A DNA stretch of 33,085 nt from an uncultured Bacteroidota bacterium. GTDB lineage: Bacteria > Bacteroidota > Bacteroidia > Chitinophagales > UBA8649. Below the pieces are notes generated by a model that was not told where the DNA came from, searched no databases, and was given only the letters and a program-made list of their open reading frames with translations. How positions within the stretch are numbered: position 1 is the first letter of the stretch; the number at the start of each line of letters is the position of its first letter. The translations under genes and the position numbers were made by a program. Location: assembly GCA_937139485.1 (NCBI GenBank), contig CAKZQD010000189.1, forward strand, positions 1-33,085, written 5' to 3'. Below, piece after piece: positions 25,177 through 33,085 of this stretch.

Positions 25177-27537
25177 ATGACAAAACAAACCAATAAAACA
25201 ACATTTAAAAAACAAGTATTCATTATGTGGGTACTGTTTTTTTGTATCCCTATATTAAGTGCTTTATTTTTTATGGGCGTATCCAAAGGTATACTTGGTA
25301 TCATGCCAACTTTTGAACAATTAGAAAACCCTAATACTTTTTTAGCTACCGAAATAATTTCTGAAGACAAACAAATTCTTGGAAAATATTATAGAGAAAA
25401 CCGCTCAAACATTCATTACGAAGATTTACCTCAAAATATAAAAAATGCATTAGTAGCTACAGAAGATGTGCGCTTTGAAGAGCATTCTGGAATAGACTTG
25501 CGAGCCTTAGTAAGAGCCATTACAAAATTAGGTAAAGATGGTGGTGGAAGTACTATAACTCAGCAACTAGCAAAAAATTTATTTACTATAAAAGAAGCCG
25601 AACTAAAAAAATTAAAAGGCACAGAGTTTGAATATAAACCTACTATTTTAGAGCGAATAATGCACCGAAGAATTAAGCAGAAATTTAAAGAATGGGTAAT
25701 TGCGGTTCAACTAGAAAAAAGATATACCAAAGAAGAAATATTTACAATGTACCTCAATACTGTAGAGTTTAGTGACAATGCCTTTGGAATAAAATCTGCT
25801 GCAAGAACATACTTCAACAAATTACCAAAAGAGCTAAATACCGAAGAATCTGCCGTTTTGGTTGGTATGCTTAAAGCACCTTATTTTTATAATCCTAGAT
25901 TAAATAAAGCTAATTCTATTCATAGAAGAAATGTAGTTCTCTATCAAATGAATGCATTTGGTTATATAGATCAAGCAACCAAAGATTCTCTTCAAGCAAA
26001 AGATTTAACACTAGATTTTCAACGAGCAGCACATACAGAAGGTTTAGCTCCTTATTTTAGAGAAGAACTTAGGAAAGAAATGGCAAAATGGGTAAAAGCA
26101 AATCCAAAACCAGACGGTTCTTTTTATGATGTATATGGCGATGGCTTAAAAATTTACACTACAATAAATTATAAAATGCAAGCACATGCAGAAAGTGCTG
26201 TAAACGAACATTTATCTGATATGCAAGACATTTTCTTTAAAACATGGGAAGGTAGAAATGCTTGGAAAGAATTTGAAGAAGCTAAATGGAAAAAACACGC
26301 CAAAGTTTGGACTACACTTCAAAAGAATGTAAAAAAGAGCTTCAAAAGTAGAGGAATGACTGACAAAGAAGCTGAAAAATATATCAATACCGAACGAAAA
26401 ATGACTGTATGGTCTTGGCACGGAAATATTGATACAACAATGACTCCTTTAGATTCTGTAATGTATTATAGAATGTTTTTACAAACGGGCTTTTTAGCCG
26501 TAGACCAAAAAACAGGTGCTATAAAAGCTTGGGTAGGCGGTGCTAACATAAATCATTTTCAGTATGACCATGTAAATAAAAATACAAAAAGACAAGTTGG
26601 ATCTACTTTTAAACCACTTATTTATACTTTAGCGATACAAGACTTAGGTTATTCGCCTTGTTTTAGAGTACCAAACGAGCCTGTAACTTTTGAAACAGGA
26701 AATCCAATATGGCCAATACCAAAAAACTGGACAGCAAAAAACTCTGGTGGCGAATATGGCTCAGAACATTCTTTAACCAATAAAGAAGGTAAAATTACTA
26801 TAAGAAACGGCTTAAAAGGTTCTGTAAACTCTGTAGCTGCGTATTTAATGTTTCATTTAAACCCAAATACTGTACTAAATTTCAGTAAAAAAGTAGGTAT
26901 CGAAAGTGAAATTCCGCCAGTTCCTTCTGTATGCTTAGGTACACCCGATATATCTTTAACAGAACTAGTGGGTGCATATACCATGTTTTCGAATGAAGGC
27001 TACAGCTCTAAACCATTTTTTATTTCTAAAATAGAAGACAGTCACGGAAATACACTTTTTGAAAACGAAATTCAAAGAACACAGTCTATAAGTAAAGAAA
27101 CCGCCTACATAATGACAGAAATGCTTAGAAATGTAGTAGATGAATCTGGAGGTACTGGACACAGATTGAGATTTAAATATAAAACTCCTTATTCTTTAGA
27201 AATTGCAGGAAAAACAGGTACTACACAAAACAACTCTGATGGTTGGTTTGTAGGTTTTACTCCTGATTTATTGGCAGGAACTTGGGTAGGTTGTGATGAT
27301 AGGTTTATTCATTTTCGCCAAACTAAATACGGACAAGGAGCAAGCACCGCATTGCCTATATTTGCAAAATTTATCAATAAAGTATATGCCGATACCACAC
27401 TGAGCTATAGTATTAAATCAAAATTTCCAAACGCTCCTAGAGATTTAGATGTTACATTTGATTGTAAATCTGCACATAATACAGGAAATGAAGATAATAT
27501 TGAAAATTCTGGTGCCGCTGGAAACGAATACGACTAA
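25177..27537 (+). CDS. Class A penicillin-binding protein (PBP1A-type), glycosyltransferase/transpeptidase
   Basis: A bifunctional wall synthase of 786 residues. Short cytoplasmic tail, one membrane helix (about 14-34), a GT51 glycosyltransferase domain with the catalytic Glu96 in ATEDVRFEEHSGID and GGSTITQQLAKNL (123-135), then the transpeptidase: active-site S476-T-F-K479, S549-V-N551 and K679-T-G-T682. All catalytic residues are present. It follows the PorW lipoprotein by 27 bases and precedes uvrC by eight, so all three could be one transcript. It belongs to the mrcA/ponA group by architecture. Confidence 0.96.
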   Translation: MTKQTNKTTFKKQVFIMWVLFFCIPILSALFFMGVSKGILGIMPTFEQLENPNTFLATEIISEDKQILGKYYRENRSNIHYEDLPQNIKNALVATEDVRFEEHSGIDLRALVRAITKLGKDGGGSTITQQLAKNLFTIKEAELKKLKGTEFEYKPTILERIMHRRIKQKFKEWVIAVQLEKRYTKEEIFTMYLNTVEFSDNAFGIKSAARTYFNKLPKELNTEESAVLVGMLKAPYFYNPRLNKANSIHRRNVVLYQMNAFGYIDQATKDSLQAKDLTLDFQRAAHTEGLAPYFREELRKEMAKWVKANPKPDGSFYDVYGDGLKIYTTINYKMQAHAESAVNEHLSDMQDIFFKTWEGRNAWKEFEEAKWKKHAKVWTTLQKNVKKSFKSRGMTDKEAEKYINTERKMTVWSWHGNIDTTMTPLDSVMYYRMFLQTGFLAVDQKTGAIKAWVGGANINHFQYDHVNKNTKRQVGSTFKPLIYTLAIQDLGYSPCFRVPNEPVTFETGNPIWPIPKNWTAKNSGGEYGSEHSLTNKEGKITIRNGLKGSVNSVAAYLMFHLNPNTVLNFSKKVGIESEIPPVPSVCLGTPDISLTELVGAYTMFSNEGYSSKPFFISKIEDSHGNTLFENEIQRTQSISKETAYIMTEMLRNVVDESGGTGHRLRFKYKTPYSLEIAGKTGTTQNNSDGWFVGFTPDLLAGTWVGCDDRFIHFRQTKYGQGASTALPIFAKFINKVYADTTLSYSIKSKFPNAPRDLDVTFDCKSAHNTGNEDNIENSGAAGNEYD

Positions 27538-27545
27538 AGTAATTT

Positions 27546-29351
27546 ATGCTTGCCAAAAATTCAGAGAAATTAAACGATTTTTTAAAGCTTTTACCAAAAA
27601 AAGCTGGTGTATATAGGTATTATGATAAAAATAATAAATTACTTTATGTTGGTAAAGCCAAGAATTTAAAAAATAGGGTAAACTCTTATTTCAAGCAAAA
27701 ACTTTTGGGTGCAAGGCTAAAATTATTAGTTAGTCAAATTGCAGATATTAGATATACGGTAGTTTCTTCTAGTCACGAAGCACTTTTGTTAGAAAGAAAT
27801 CTAATAAAAAGTGAAAAACCTAAGTATAATATTCAACTTAGAGATGATAAATCTTACCCGCACATTGTAGTAAAAAACGAAGCTTTACCAAGAGTTTATT
27901 TTACTAGAAAAAAAGAAAAAGATAAGTCAGAATATTTTGGCCCTTATACTTCTGTTGTATATACTAGAAAGGTTTTAGATACCATAAAAAATATTTTCCC
28001 TCTGAGAACCTGTACATTAAATCTTTCTAAAGAAAATATAGCCAAAGGAAAATTTAAAGAATGCCTAGAATATCATATTGGCAATTGTTTAGCACCTTGT
28101 ACAGGCAAACAAAGCTACACAGAATATGAGTTTAATATTAAACAAATTAGAAATATTCTAAACGGGCAGACAACTCCAGTAGTAAAAATTTTAGAACAAA
28201 AAATGCAAGAATGTGTTGAAGTTTTAGACTTTGAAGAAGCCCATGAATTTAAAAAGAAAATAGAAGCATTAGAACAGTATGGCTTAAAAACAAGTATTGC
28301 TAATACAAAAATCAAAAATGCAGATTTTTATCATATTTTAGAAGCAGATAAAGTATTTTTTGTACAACATTTAAAAGTCTTAAATGGTTCTATAGTTGGT
28401 ACTAAAACCTATGAGCTAAAAAACAAACTAGACGAAACACCTACAGAATTATTAGAGTATGTAATAGAAGACTACCAACCTATAAACAATGCCGAAGTAA
28501 AAGAAATTGTAACTCCATTTGCCGTAGAAACTGGTGAAATAAAAAATAGCATAGGAAACTCAGGAGAAAGAGAAAAAATTTTGAAGCTTTGCTACCGAAA
28601 TTTAATTGCCCATAAACTCCATTTTCAAGATTTGAAAATAAAAAACGATGAAAAACCAGAAGCAAAAATGCGTGTAATGGAGCAATTAAAAAAAGATTTA
28701 AGACTTGTAGATTTGCCAAGACATATTGAATGTTTCGACAACTCGAATATACAAGGTACAAATCCTGTAGCATCAATGGTGTGTTTTAAAAATGCTAAAC
28801 CATCAAAAAAAGATTACCGCCATTATAAAATAAAAACAGTAGTTGGAATAGATGATTTTGCATCTATGGAAGAAATTGTTTACAGAAGATACAGCCGATT
28901 ACAAAGAGAAAATGCACCTCTTCCAAATTTAATAATAGTAGATGGAGGAAAAGGACAGTTAAGTTCTGCATTAAAAAGTTTAAAAAAGTTAGATCTTATT
29001 GGCAAAATTCCTATTGTTGGAATTGCAAAAAGATTGGAAGAAATTTATTATCCAGGAGATTCTATTCCGCTTTATATCAATAAAAAATCTGAAAGTTTAA
29101 AACTAATACAGTTTTTAAGAAACGAAGCGCACCGTTTTGCAATAACGTTTCATAGAGACCAAAGAAGTAAAAACCTTTATGATTCGGAAATTGAAAAAAT
29201 AAAAGGAATAGGTAAAAAAACATCTGAATTATTACTAAAAGAATTTGGCTCTGTAACAAGAATAAAGCAAGCAACAGAAAAAGAGCTGCTTACTTTTATT
29301 GCGCCAAGTAAAGTAAAATTAATTAAAGATTATTTTAAAGCAAATCAATAA
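27546..29351 (+). CDS. uvrC: Excinuclease ABC subunit C
   Basis: UvrC makes both incisions flanking UvrAB-bound DNA lesions. 601 residues, full length. GIY-YIG nuclease at the N-terminus (GVYRYY at 21-26, LLYVGKAKNLKNRV at 32-45), a central UVR domain (about 200-235), an RNase H-like nuclease domain (HIECFDNSNIQGTNPVASMV; IIVDGGKGQLSSAL) and C-terminal helix-hairpin-helix motifs (IKGIGKKTSELLLKEFG). It starts 8 bases after the PBP gene. Its 3' end overlaps convergent gldN by seven bases, with no hairpin between. Confidence 0.96.
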   Translation: MLAKNSEKLNDFLKLLPKKAGVYRYYDKNNKLLYVGKAKNLKNRVNSYFKQKLLGARLKLLVSQIADIRYTVVSSSHEALLLERNLIKSEKPKYNIQLRDDKSYPHIVVKNEALPRVYFTRKKEKDKSEYFGPYTSVVYTRKVLDTIKNIFPLRTCTLNLSKENIAKGKFKECLEYHIGNCLAPCTGKQSYTEYEFNIKQIRNILNGQTTPVVKILEQKMQECVEVLDFEEAHEFKKKIEALEQYGLKTSIANTKIKNADFYHILEADKVFFVQHLKVLNGSIVGTKTYELKNKLDETPTELLEYVIEDYQPINNAEVKEIVTPFAVETGEIKNSIGNSGEREKILKLCYRNLIAHKLHFQDLKIKNDEKPEAKMRVMEQLKKDLRLVDLPRHIECFDNSNIQGTNPVASMVCFKNAKPSKKDYRHYKIKTVVGIDDFASMEEIVYRRYSRLQRENAPLPNLIIVDGGKGQLSSALKSLKKLDLIGKIPIVGIAKRLEEIYYPGDSIPLYINKKSESLKLIQFLRNEAHRFAITFHRDQRSKNLYDSEIEKIKGIGKKTSELLLKEFGSVTRIKQATEKELLTFIAPSKVKLIKDYFKANQ

Positions 29352-30157
29352 GACCAAAGGTCGTGTTCAAAATTAAATATTTTTTCTTTAATTCTTTCAG
29401 ATTCAAATAAAGCATCCATTGCTGTGGCGTATTCACTAATATTTCTATCATATACATTGTCTTCCTTATAAATATAACTAGCAAATATGCGGGCTTCAAA
29501 AATATCATCCCAGCTCAATCTCACGGCATTATTACCAGCATTATAAGCTTCTACTTTAGCTAAAACCGGTCTCAAATCTGGATAATACAACCAATACAAA
29601 GTTTCATCTCCCAGATAGTTTCCACTTTCATCGTAGGTTTCTAAAAGTGGAGCTATTCCAATAATTCTAACCTCCATAGTTGAAGTGGCGATATTAAAAA
29701 ACCAATCTTCTTTTATTTTGAAACGTTTTATTTTACTATAATCCAACTTTTCTTCAGAAATAATTAATTCCGGTTCTTGCGTAATAGGATTTAAACCCCA
29801 CATAGAATCTATAGATTTTCCAATTATTCCAATTTTTTCTGGTGGCAATTCCATTTTAAACTGATCGCCATTTAGTACTGTGTTATCATAAGCTGTAATT
29901 TCGCCATTTAATGCAGCCGTATGCAAAATTTCTGCAAGTAACATTTTAGGATAAGTAAAAATCAAGTTTTGCTTTTCTCTTATATCTATAATTCTCCATA
30001 GTCGTTTTGACCAAAAAACGTCTGCCTCTCTTACTGCTTGATAAGCTATAGGTTCGCGCTCTAATATATTTTTTTTCCAAGCACCATCTTGTTTCAACTG
30101 TGCATACGTAGTATTTACTATAAAAAATAAGATAAAAATTGCTATTAAACTTTTCAT
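29345..30157 (-). CDS. gldN: Type IX secretion system / gliding protein GldN (PorN)
   Basis: 270 residues. A signal peptide (about 1-19, ending TYA) then the full GldN/PorN fold: EADVFWSKRLWRIIDIREKQN near the start of the mature protein, KRFKIKEDWFFNIATSTMEV in the middle, and the highly conserved end from RIIGIAPLLE to FEHDLWSY. GldN forms the periplasmic ring of the type IX machine with the lipoprotein GldK/PorK. It follows gldM after two bases, the standard GldM-GldN order. A second copy's 3' part lies upstream of gldM (31972-32328). Confidence 0.94.
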   Translation of the reverse strand: MKSLIAIFILFFIVNTTYAQLKQDGAWKKNILEREPIAYQAVREADVFWSKRLWRIIDIREKQNLIFTYPKMLLAEILHTAALNGEITAYDNTVLNGDQFKMELPPEKIGIIGKSIDSMWGLNPITQEPELIISEEKLDYSKIKRFKIKEDWFFNIATSTMEVRIIGIAPLLETYDESGNYLGDETLYWLYYPDLRPVLAKVEAYNAGNNAVRLSWDDIFEARIFASYIYKEDNVYDRNISEYATAMDALFESERIKEKIFNFEHDLWSY

Positions 30158-30159
30158 AA

Positions 30160-31848
30160 CTAGTTAATTTTTAAGATTATTGGATTAATTTTTCTGTTTT
30201 TCCCATCTGGCCCTTTAACCGTAATATTTTGAAAAAAAACCATGTCTCCTCTTTTAGAATTATTGATTAAACGTTTTACATTCTTTGTAAAAAAAGCACC
30301 CTTTATAGAAGGTTCTTGTTTAATATCATTAGCATTATTTCTATGTATAAAATCATAAGAAATTACTTTAAAATTAACATCATAAACAAAATCACGTAAA
30401 TATGGGAGAATTGCCTTATGGCTTTTAAGTTTAGCTAGTGTAATGCTTCCGTCATAAGCAATACCATCTAAAGTAGAAATAGGATTGGGCACTCTTTTTA
30501 TTCTAAACAGTTGTGTACCCACTTTTTTCTTTTCTCCAGCTATTACACCATAAACATCAATATTTGCTTTACCTGTTTTTGAAACTTTTGCAAACCATTT
30601 TCCATTTTTTCTTTGTACAGTTCCATTGTCTGTAACTATAGAAATATCTGCTTCCTTAGAATCTGAAACAGTTACACTCAAAGGATTTTCTAAACCAACA
30701 TACAAAACATTTAATGCCGATGGCGCAATTGAAAAACCAGCTTTTGGTGCAACTTCATAATCTATCGCAAACGGATACAAATCGTAACCTCCTATTGGCT
30801 TTTTTACTCTAATTATTCCTTCATAATTTCTTAAACCAACTCCAGAAGTAATTTTTTCAAACTTAGCCTTACCATTTTCAATAGGAACTTTCTCATAATT
30901 TCCTAAAAAAAATAAATCATCAGTAATTGTATTAGTACTCTTTAAACTTCCCTTGCTATCTCTTTCAAACTTAGACTTATCAATCTTACCAATAAATACT
31001 TCAGATTCTTGCTTAGAAGAAGCAGCAGCCACAAATATATCTGCAGTAAATACCTTACCAGCTGGCAAATAGCTCTTGGGAGAAATTACAGCAGCACTCA
31101 ATTGGTCAAAATCTATTACATCGGCTTTTATTTGGCTTTTAAGAAAGGCTAAAACTTGTGCTTCTGTAGTGTATATATCGTTTTGTATTTTACTTAATAT
31201 AACATCAGTAGCAACAACTGGCACATTATAAAAATTCTTATTTACCCAGCTTATTTTTTCACCATCTTTCGAAATGTCAAATTTATTAATCTCTTGTAAT
31301 GAAATTGTTCTAGAATAAATATCCTTATAATTTGTATATTCTGGAGTATTCTTAACTGTAGGATTACCTTTATCTACAATTTCTAGATATTTATTATAAA
31401 TCTGAGCTAGCTCTTCTCTAAGCAATTCTCCTTTAGATTTTTGATTTAAAGTTTCTACTGTTAAAAGCCTTGTACCGGTTTCTAAGTCGTCTAATTTTGC
31501 AAACAAAATTTTTCCATTGGCTTCTTCTTTTATCCCAGACTGTTCTTTAAGCTCATCTTTGATATTATTGATGTATCGAATAGATTCATTTGTAAGTTTT
31601 TGAGTTTCTAAAACTAATTTATTTATATTTATACTAGCTGAATCATTGGCATCTACTAGCTTAGTAAAATCGCCATATAACTGTGCATTTTTACTATTTA
31701 TTAATTCATTTGAATTCGCAATACCTTCATTAACTACTACAAAAGCATTTAAAACTTCTTGCGAAACATTCATTGCTAAAAGAGCTATTAAAACAATGTA
31801 CATCATTGAGATCATTTTTTGTCTTGGACTTAATTTTTTACTTGACAT
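30160..31848 (-). CDS. gldM: Type IX secretion / gliding motor protein GldM (PorM)
   Basis: 562 residues. The N-terminus KLSPRQKMISMMYIVLIALL with a single membrane helix (about 12-28), continuing AMNVSQEVLNAFVVVNEGI, is diagnostic. GldM dimers couple the inner-membrane GldL proton motor to the periplasmic GldK/GldN ring. A helical region (about 35-220) is followed by beta-rich periplasmic domains (D2-D4), with YPFAIDYEVAPKAGFSIAPS near the middle. The usual order is gldK-gldL-gldM-gldN; no gldL precedes it here. Upstream is a gldN paralogue with its own terminator, so gldM must have a separate promoter in the 31849-31914 gap; no clear consensus is visible there. Confidence 0.94.
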   Translation of the reverse strand: MSSKKLSPRQKMISMMYIVLIALLAMNVSQEVLNAFVVVNEGIANSNELINSKNAQLYGDFTKLVDANDSASININKLVLETQKLTNESIRYINNIKDELKEQSGIKEEANGKILFAKLDDLETGTRLLTVETLNQKSKGELLREELAQIYNKYLEIVDKGNPTVKNTPEYTNYKDIYSRTISLQEINKFDISKDGEKISWVNKNFYNVPVVATDVILSKIQNDIYTTEAQVLAFLKSQIKADVIDFDQLSAAVISPKSYLPAGKVFTADIFVAAASSKQESEVFIGKIDKSKFERDSKGSLKSTNTITDDLFFLGNYEKVPIENGKAKFEKITSGVGLRNYEGIIRVKKPIGGYDLYPFAIDYEVAPKAGFSIAPSALNVLYVGLENPLSVTVSDSKEADISIVTDNGTVQRKNGKWFAKVSKTGKANIDVYGVIAGEKKKVGTQLFRIKRVPNPISTLDGIAYDGSITLAKLKSHKAILPYLRDFVYDVNFKVISYDFIHRNNANDIKQEPSIKGAFFTKNVKRLINNSKRGDMVFFQNITVKGPDGKNRKINPIILKIN

Positions 31849-31914
31849 ATTTTAGGTTTTAAATTTATACTACTTTTAAAACGATTTGAATAATGCAAAA
31901 TATTGTATAAAGAC

Positions 31915-31950
31915 AAAAAAAAAGCGAGAATCAATATTGATTCTCGCTTT
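31915..31950 (-). terminator. Rho-independent terminator after the second gldN copy
   Basis: A perfect 30-base palindrome (31921-31950; arms AAAGCGAGAATCAAT and complement, practical loop of four to six bases). On the leftward transcript it is followed by a run of nine T (31915-31923). This textbook terminator lies 21 bases past the stop of the gldN paralogue and separates it from gldM. Confidence 0.92.
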
Positions 31951-31971
31951 GTATAAAGTTTTATATTAAAT

Positions 31972-32328
31972 TTAGTAAGACCATAAGTCGTGCTCAAATT
32001 CAAATATTTTTTGTTTAATATTATCAGACTCGAACAATGCATCTAAACCAGCTGCATACTCTTGAATAACTCTATCATAAACATTATCTTCCTTGAATAC
32101 ATAACTTCCAAACAATCTAGCCTCAAAAATATCTTCCCAACTCAAACGCACTGCATTATTACCTGGGTTATAAGCTTCGTATTTAGCTAAAATTGGTCTT
32201 AAATCTGGATAATATATCCAGTACATAGTTTCATCTCCAATAAAGTTTCCATTCTCGTCAAAAGTTTCTAAAACTGGTGCTATACCAATAATACGTACTT
32301 GAAAAGTAGAAGTTTCTTCATCAAATAG
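31972..32328 (-). CDS. Second GldN (PorN) copy, C-terminal fragment cut at the right junction
   Basis: About 119 codons of a GldN paralogue, from LFDEETSTFQVR to the end FEHDLWSY. Over the last 113 residues I count 87 identities with the intact GldN at 29345-30157 (about 77%), so this is a paralogue rather than a repeat of the same gene. Further upstream the reading frame runs on but is no longer GldN-like: where the family has a Trp and basic residues there is unrelated sequence, and a stop-free path leads into the foreign tail. The missing N-terminal half (signal peptide and about 150 residues) was lost at the junction near 32329-32345. It resembles the gldN/gldO pair of Flavobacterium johnsoniae, but here gldM lies between the copies. 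Confidence 0.88.
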   Translation of the reverse strand, partial: LFDEETSTFQVRIIGIAPVLETFDENGNFIGDETMYWIYYPDLRPILAKYEAYNPGNNAVRLSWEDIFEARLFGSYVFKEDNVYDRVIQEYAAGLDALFESDNIKQKIFEFEHDLWSY

Positions 32329-32341
32329 TTGTTTACTGTCA

Positions 32342-32581
32342 TGGTCCAAGTGGACTAGACCGAAACAGCAACCAATTATACAATTTATAATTTTATTCAC
32401 GAAACGATTTATCATTGATGCCAATTTAAGATTGAACGGTCCCAATTATTCAGCAATGAAATACCATTATCGAACAAGTACGGGAGAATTCATACCCTCC
32501 GTTAGCACAAATGTGATGCTCGGACTCAACATGAGTTGCCCGAAAGGAGGAATTTGGGTAGGCCCTCTTCGCAAAAAATAA
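32342..32581 (+). CDS. Unidentified C-terminal reading frame at the start of the right-hand piece
   Basis: A rightward frame, open from the junction to TAA at 32579-32581. The last ~58 codons look protein-like (FIIDANLRLNGPNYSAMKYH, then a tail ending PKGGIWVGPLRKK), with alternating hydrophobic and polar residues that could be the last strands of a beta-barrel. I do not recognise the family and no start is present, so the 5' part is either lost at the seam or the frame is fortuitous. Base composition is closer to the oxidoreductase to its right than to gldN. Confidence 0.3.
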   Translation, partial: WSKWTRPKQQPIIQFIILFTKRFIIDANLRLNGPNYSAMKYHYRTSTGEFIPSVSTNVMLGLNMSCPKGGIWVGPLRKK

Positions 32582-32709
32582 AGGTAGATGCTTTTTGAAA
32601 CACAAAGTAGAACTTGGGTGAGGAGCGTATCTCCCGCTCTAGCTGTGACAAGACAAAATAATTGAATTATTCAATTTCTTATTGTACTTTAAAAACAAAA
32701 TATGGATTC
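32582..32709. other. Non-coding gap before the oxidoreductase
   Basis: 128 bases. The first part is GC-richer with a run like GTGAGGAGCGTATCTCCCGC; the last 60 bases are AT-rich and contain TACTTTAA, a two-mismatch version of the Bacteroidota -7 box, just before the start at 32710. No RNA gene was recognised. Confidence 0.4.
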
Positions 32710-33085
32710 ATGGATCAACAGCGACGCAAATTTATTCAAAAATCAGGAATCCTTGTGGCATCTGCCACAATTGCACCCAGTATATTGCTATCAGCCAATA
32801 CACCTGATAAAAAATTAGGAGTTGCCTTGGTAGGCTTGGGGTACTATAGTACAGATTTGCTTGCCCCAGCATTACAATTGACCCAGAATTGCGAATTAAG
32901 GGGAATAGTAACCGGAAGCCCTGAAAAGATTCCCGTATGGCAACAGAAGTATGGTATAAAAGATAAAAACGTTTATAACTATCAGAATTATGATGAAATA
33001 GCGAACAATCCGGATATTGATGTGATTTATGTGGTGCTACCGCCATCAATGCACGCGGAGTATACTATTAGAGGTGCGAACGCGG
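32710..33085 (+). CDS. Gfo/Idh/MocA-family oxidoreductase with Tat signal, 5' part
   Basis: 125 codons, running off the window end. The N-terminus MDQQRRKFIQKSG then a hydrophobic stretch to LLSANT is a twin-arginine export signal. The Rossmann fold follows: LGVALVGLGYYSTDLLAPAL (GLGYYS at 42-47), CELRGIVTGSPEK, and YVVLPPSMHAEY at 108-118, close to glucose-fructose-oxidoreductase-type members, which act on sugars in the periplasm with bound NADP. The catalytic EKP and downstream domain lie outside the window. GC is well above the gldM region. The ATG at 32710 is used; the ATG at 32702 is in another frame. Substrate is not determined. Confidence 0.9.
   Translation, partial: MDQQRRKFIQKSGILVASATIAPSILLSANTPDKKLGVALVGLGYYSTDLLAPALQLTQNCELRGIVTGSPEKIPVWQQKYGIKDKNVYNYQNYDEIANNPDIDVIYVVLPPSMHAEYTIRGANA

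Noticed and set aside
32342..32709. Possible structured RNA (GC-richer patches) in the right-hand gap
   Set aside because: I looked for features of tmRNA, RNase P, SRP and 6S RNA and found none; no convincing long stem.
32732..33049. 105-codon leftward frame at the right end
   Set aside because: It is antisense to the clear Rossmann-fold oxidoreductase frame, which has a Tat signal and family motifs.

Overview
The window is a three-part composite. Positions 53-1165 carry the 5' half of a polyphosphate kinase gene in roughly 50% GC DNA. About 1241-32328 is one continuous AT-rich bacterial stretch (lines I counted run about 25-33% GC). About 32345-33085 is a third piece of intermediate GC that starts a Gfo/Idh/MocA oxidoreductase gene. 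At both seams a gene is cut inside a conserved domain and its remainder is missing (ppk and ruvC on the left, a gldN paralogue on the right). The simplest explanation is a chimeric metagenome or amplified-DNA contig, so gene neighbourhoods should not be read across about 1166-1240 or 32329-32345.

The central 31 kb is from a member of the Bacteroidota. Evidence: type IX secretion/gliding genes (PorW/SprE, GldM, GldN), a PorV/PorQ-type barrel, a CarboxypepD_reg-TonB receptor, and a promoter with the Bacteroidota-specific spacing TTTG-N19-TATCTTTG. The AT-rich, lysine-rich coding and the gene order rpmF-fabH-efp-accB-accC fit that phylum. I cannot assign a genus.

Layout of the central part. (1) ruvC 3' end (+), converging with HIT and greA (-). 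(2) A leftward surface module: a TonB-dependent receptor, a 1329-residue exported protein with Ca-binding-like loops and a FlgD/type-IX-like C-terminus, and a PorV-like barrel fused to an OmpA peptidoglycan-binding domain, closed by a strong terminator. (3) rsmA plus a 2-hydroxyacid dehydrogenase (-), divergent from an M17 leucyl aminopeptidase and pdxA (+). (4) yceD-rpmF, fabH, efp, accB, accC (+): ribosome, fatty-acid initiation and translation functions. (5) A leftward envelope cluster: M23 endopeptidase, bactofilin, AtpZ and a small four-helix membrane protein that may be an AtpI-type protein, without the atp structural genes. (6) PorW/SprE lipoprotein, class A penicillin-binding protein and uvrC (+). 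(7) gldM-gldN (-), preceded by a second, broken gldN copy with its own terminator.

How they fit together: PorW, GldM and GldN are parts of the type IX secretion machine. The PorV-like barrel, its large exported neighbour and the TonB receptor look like a dedicated outer-membrane export or display unit that could depend on it. The M23-bactofilin pair and PBP1A act on the cell wall. The rest is core housekeeping. No rRNA, tRNA, CRISPR array, insertion sequence or phage gene was seen.
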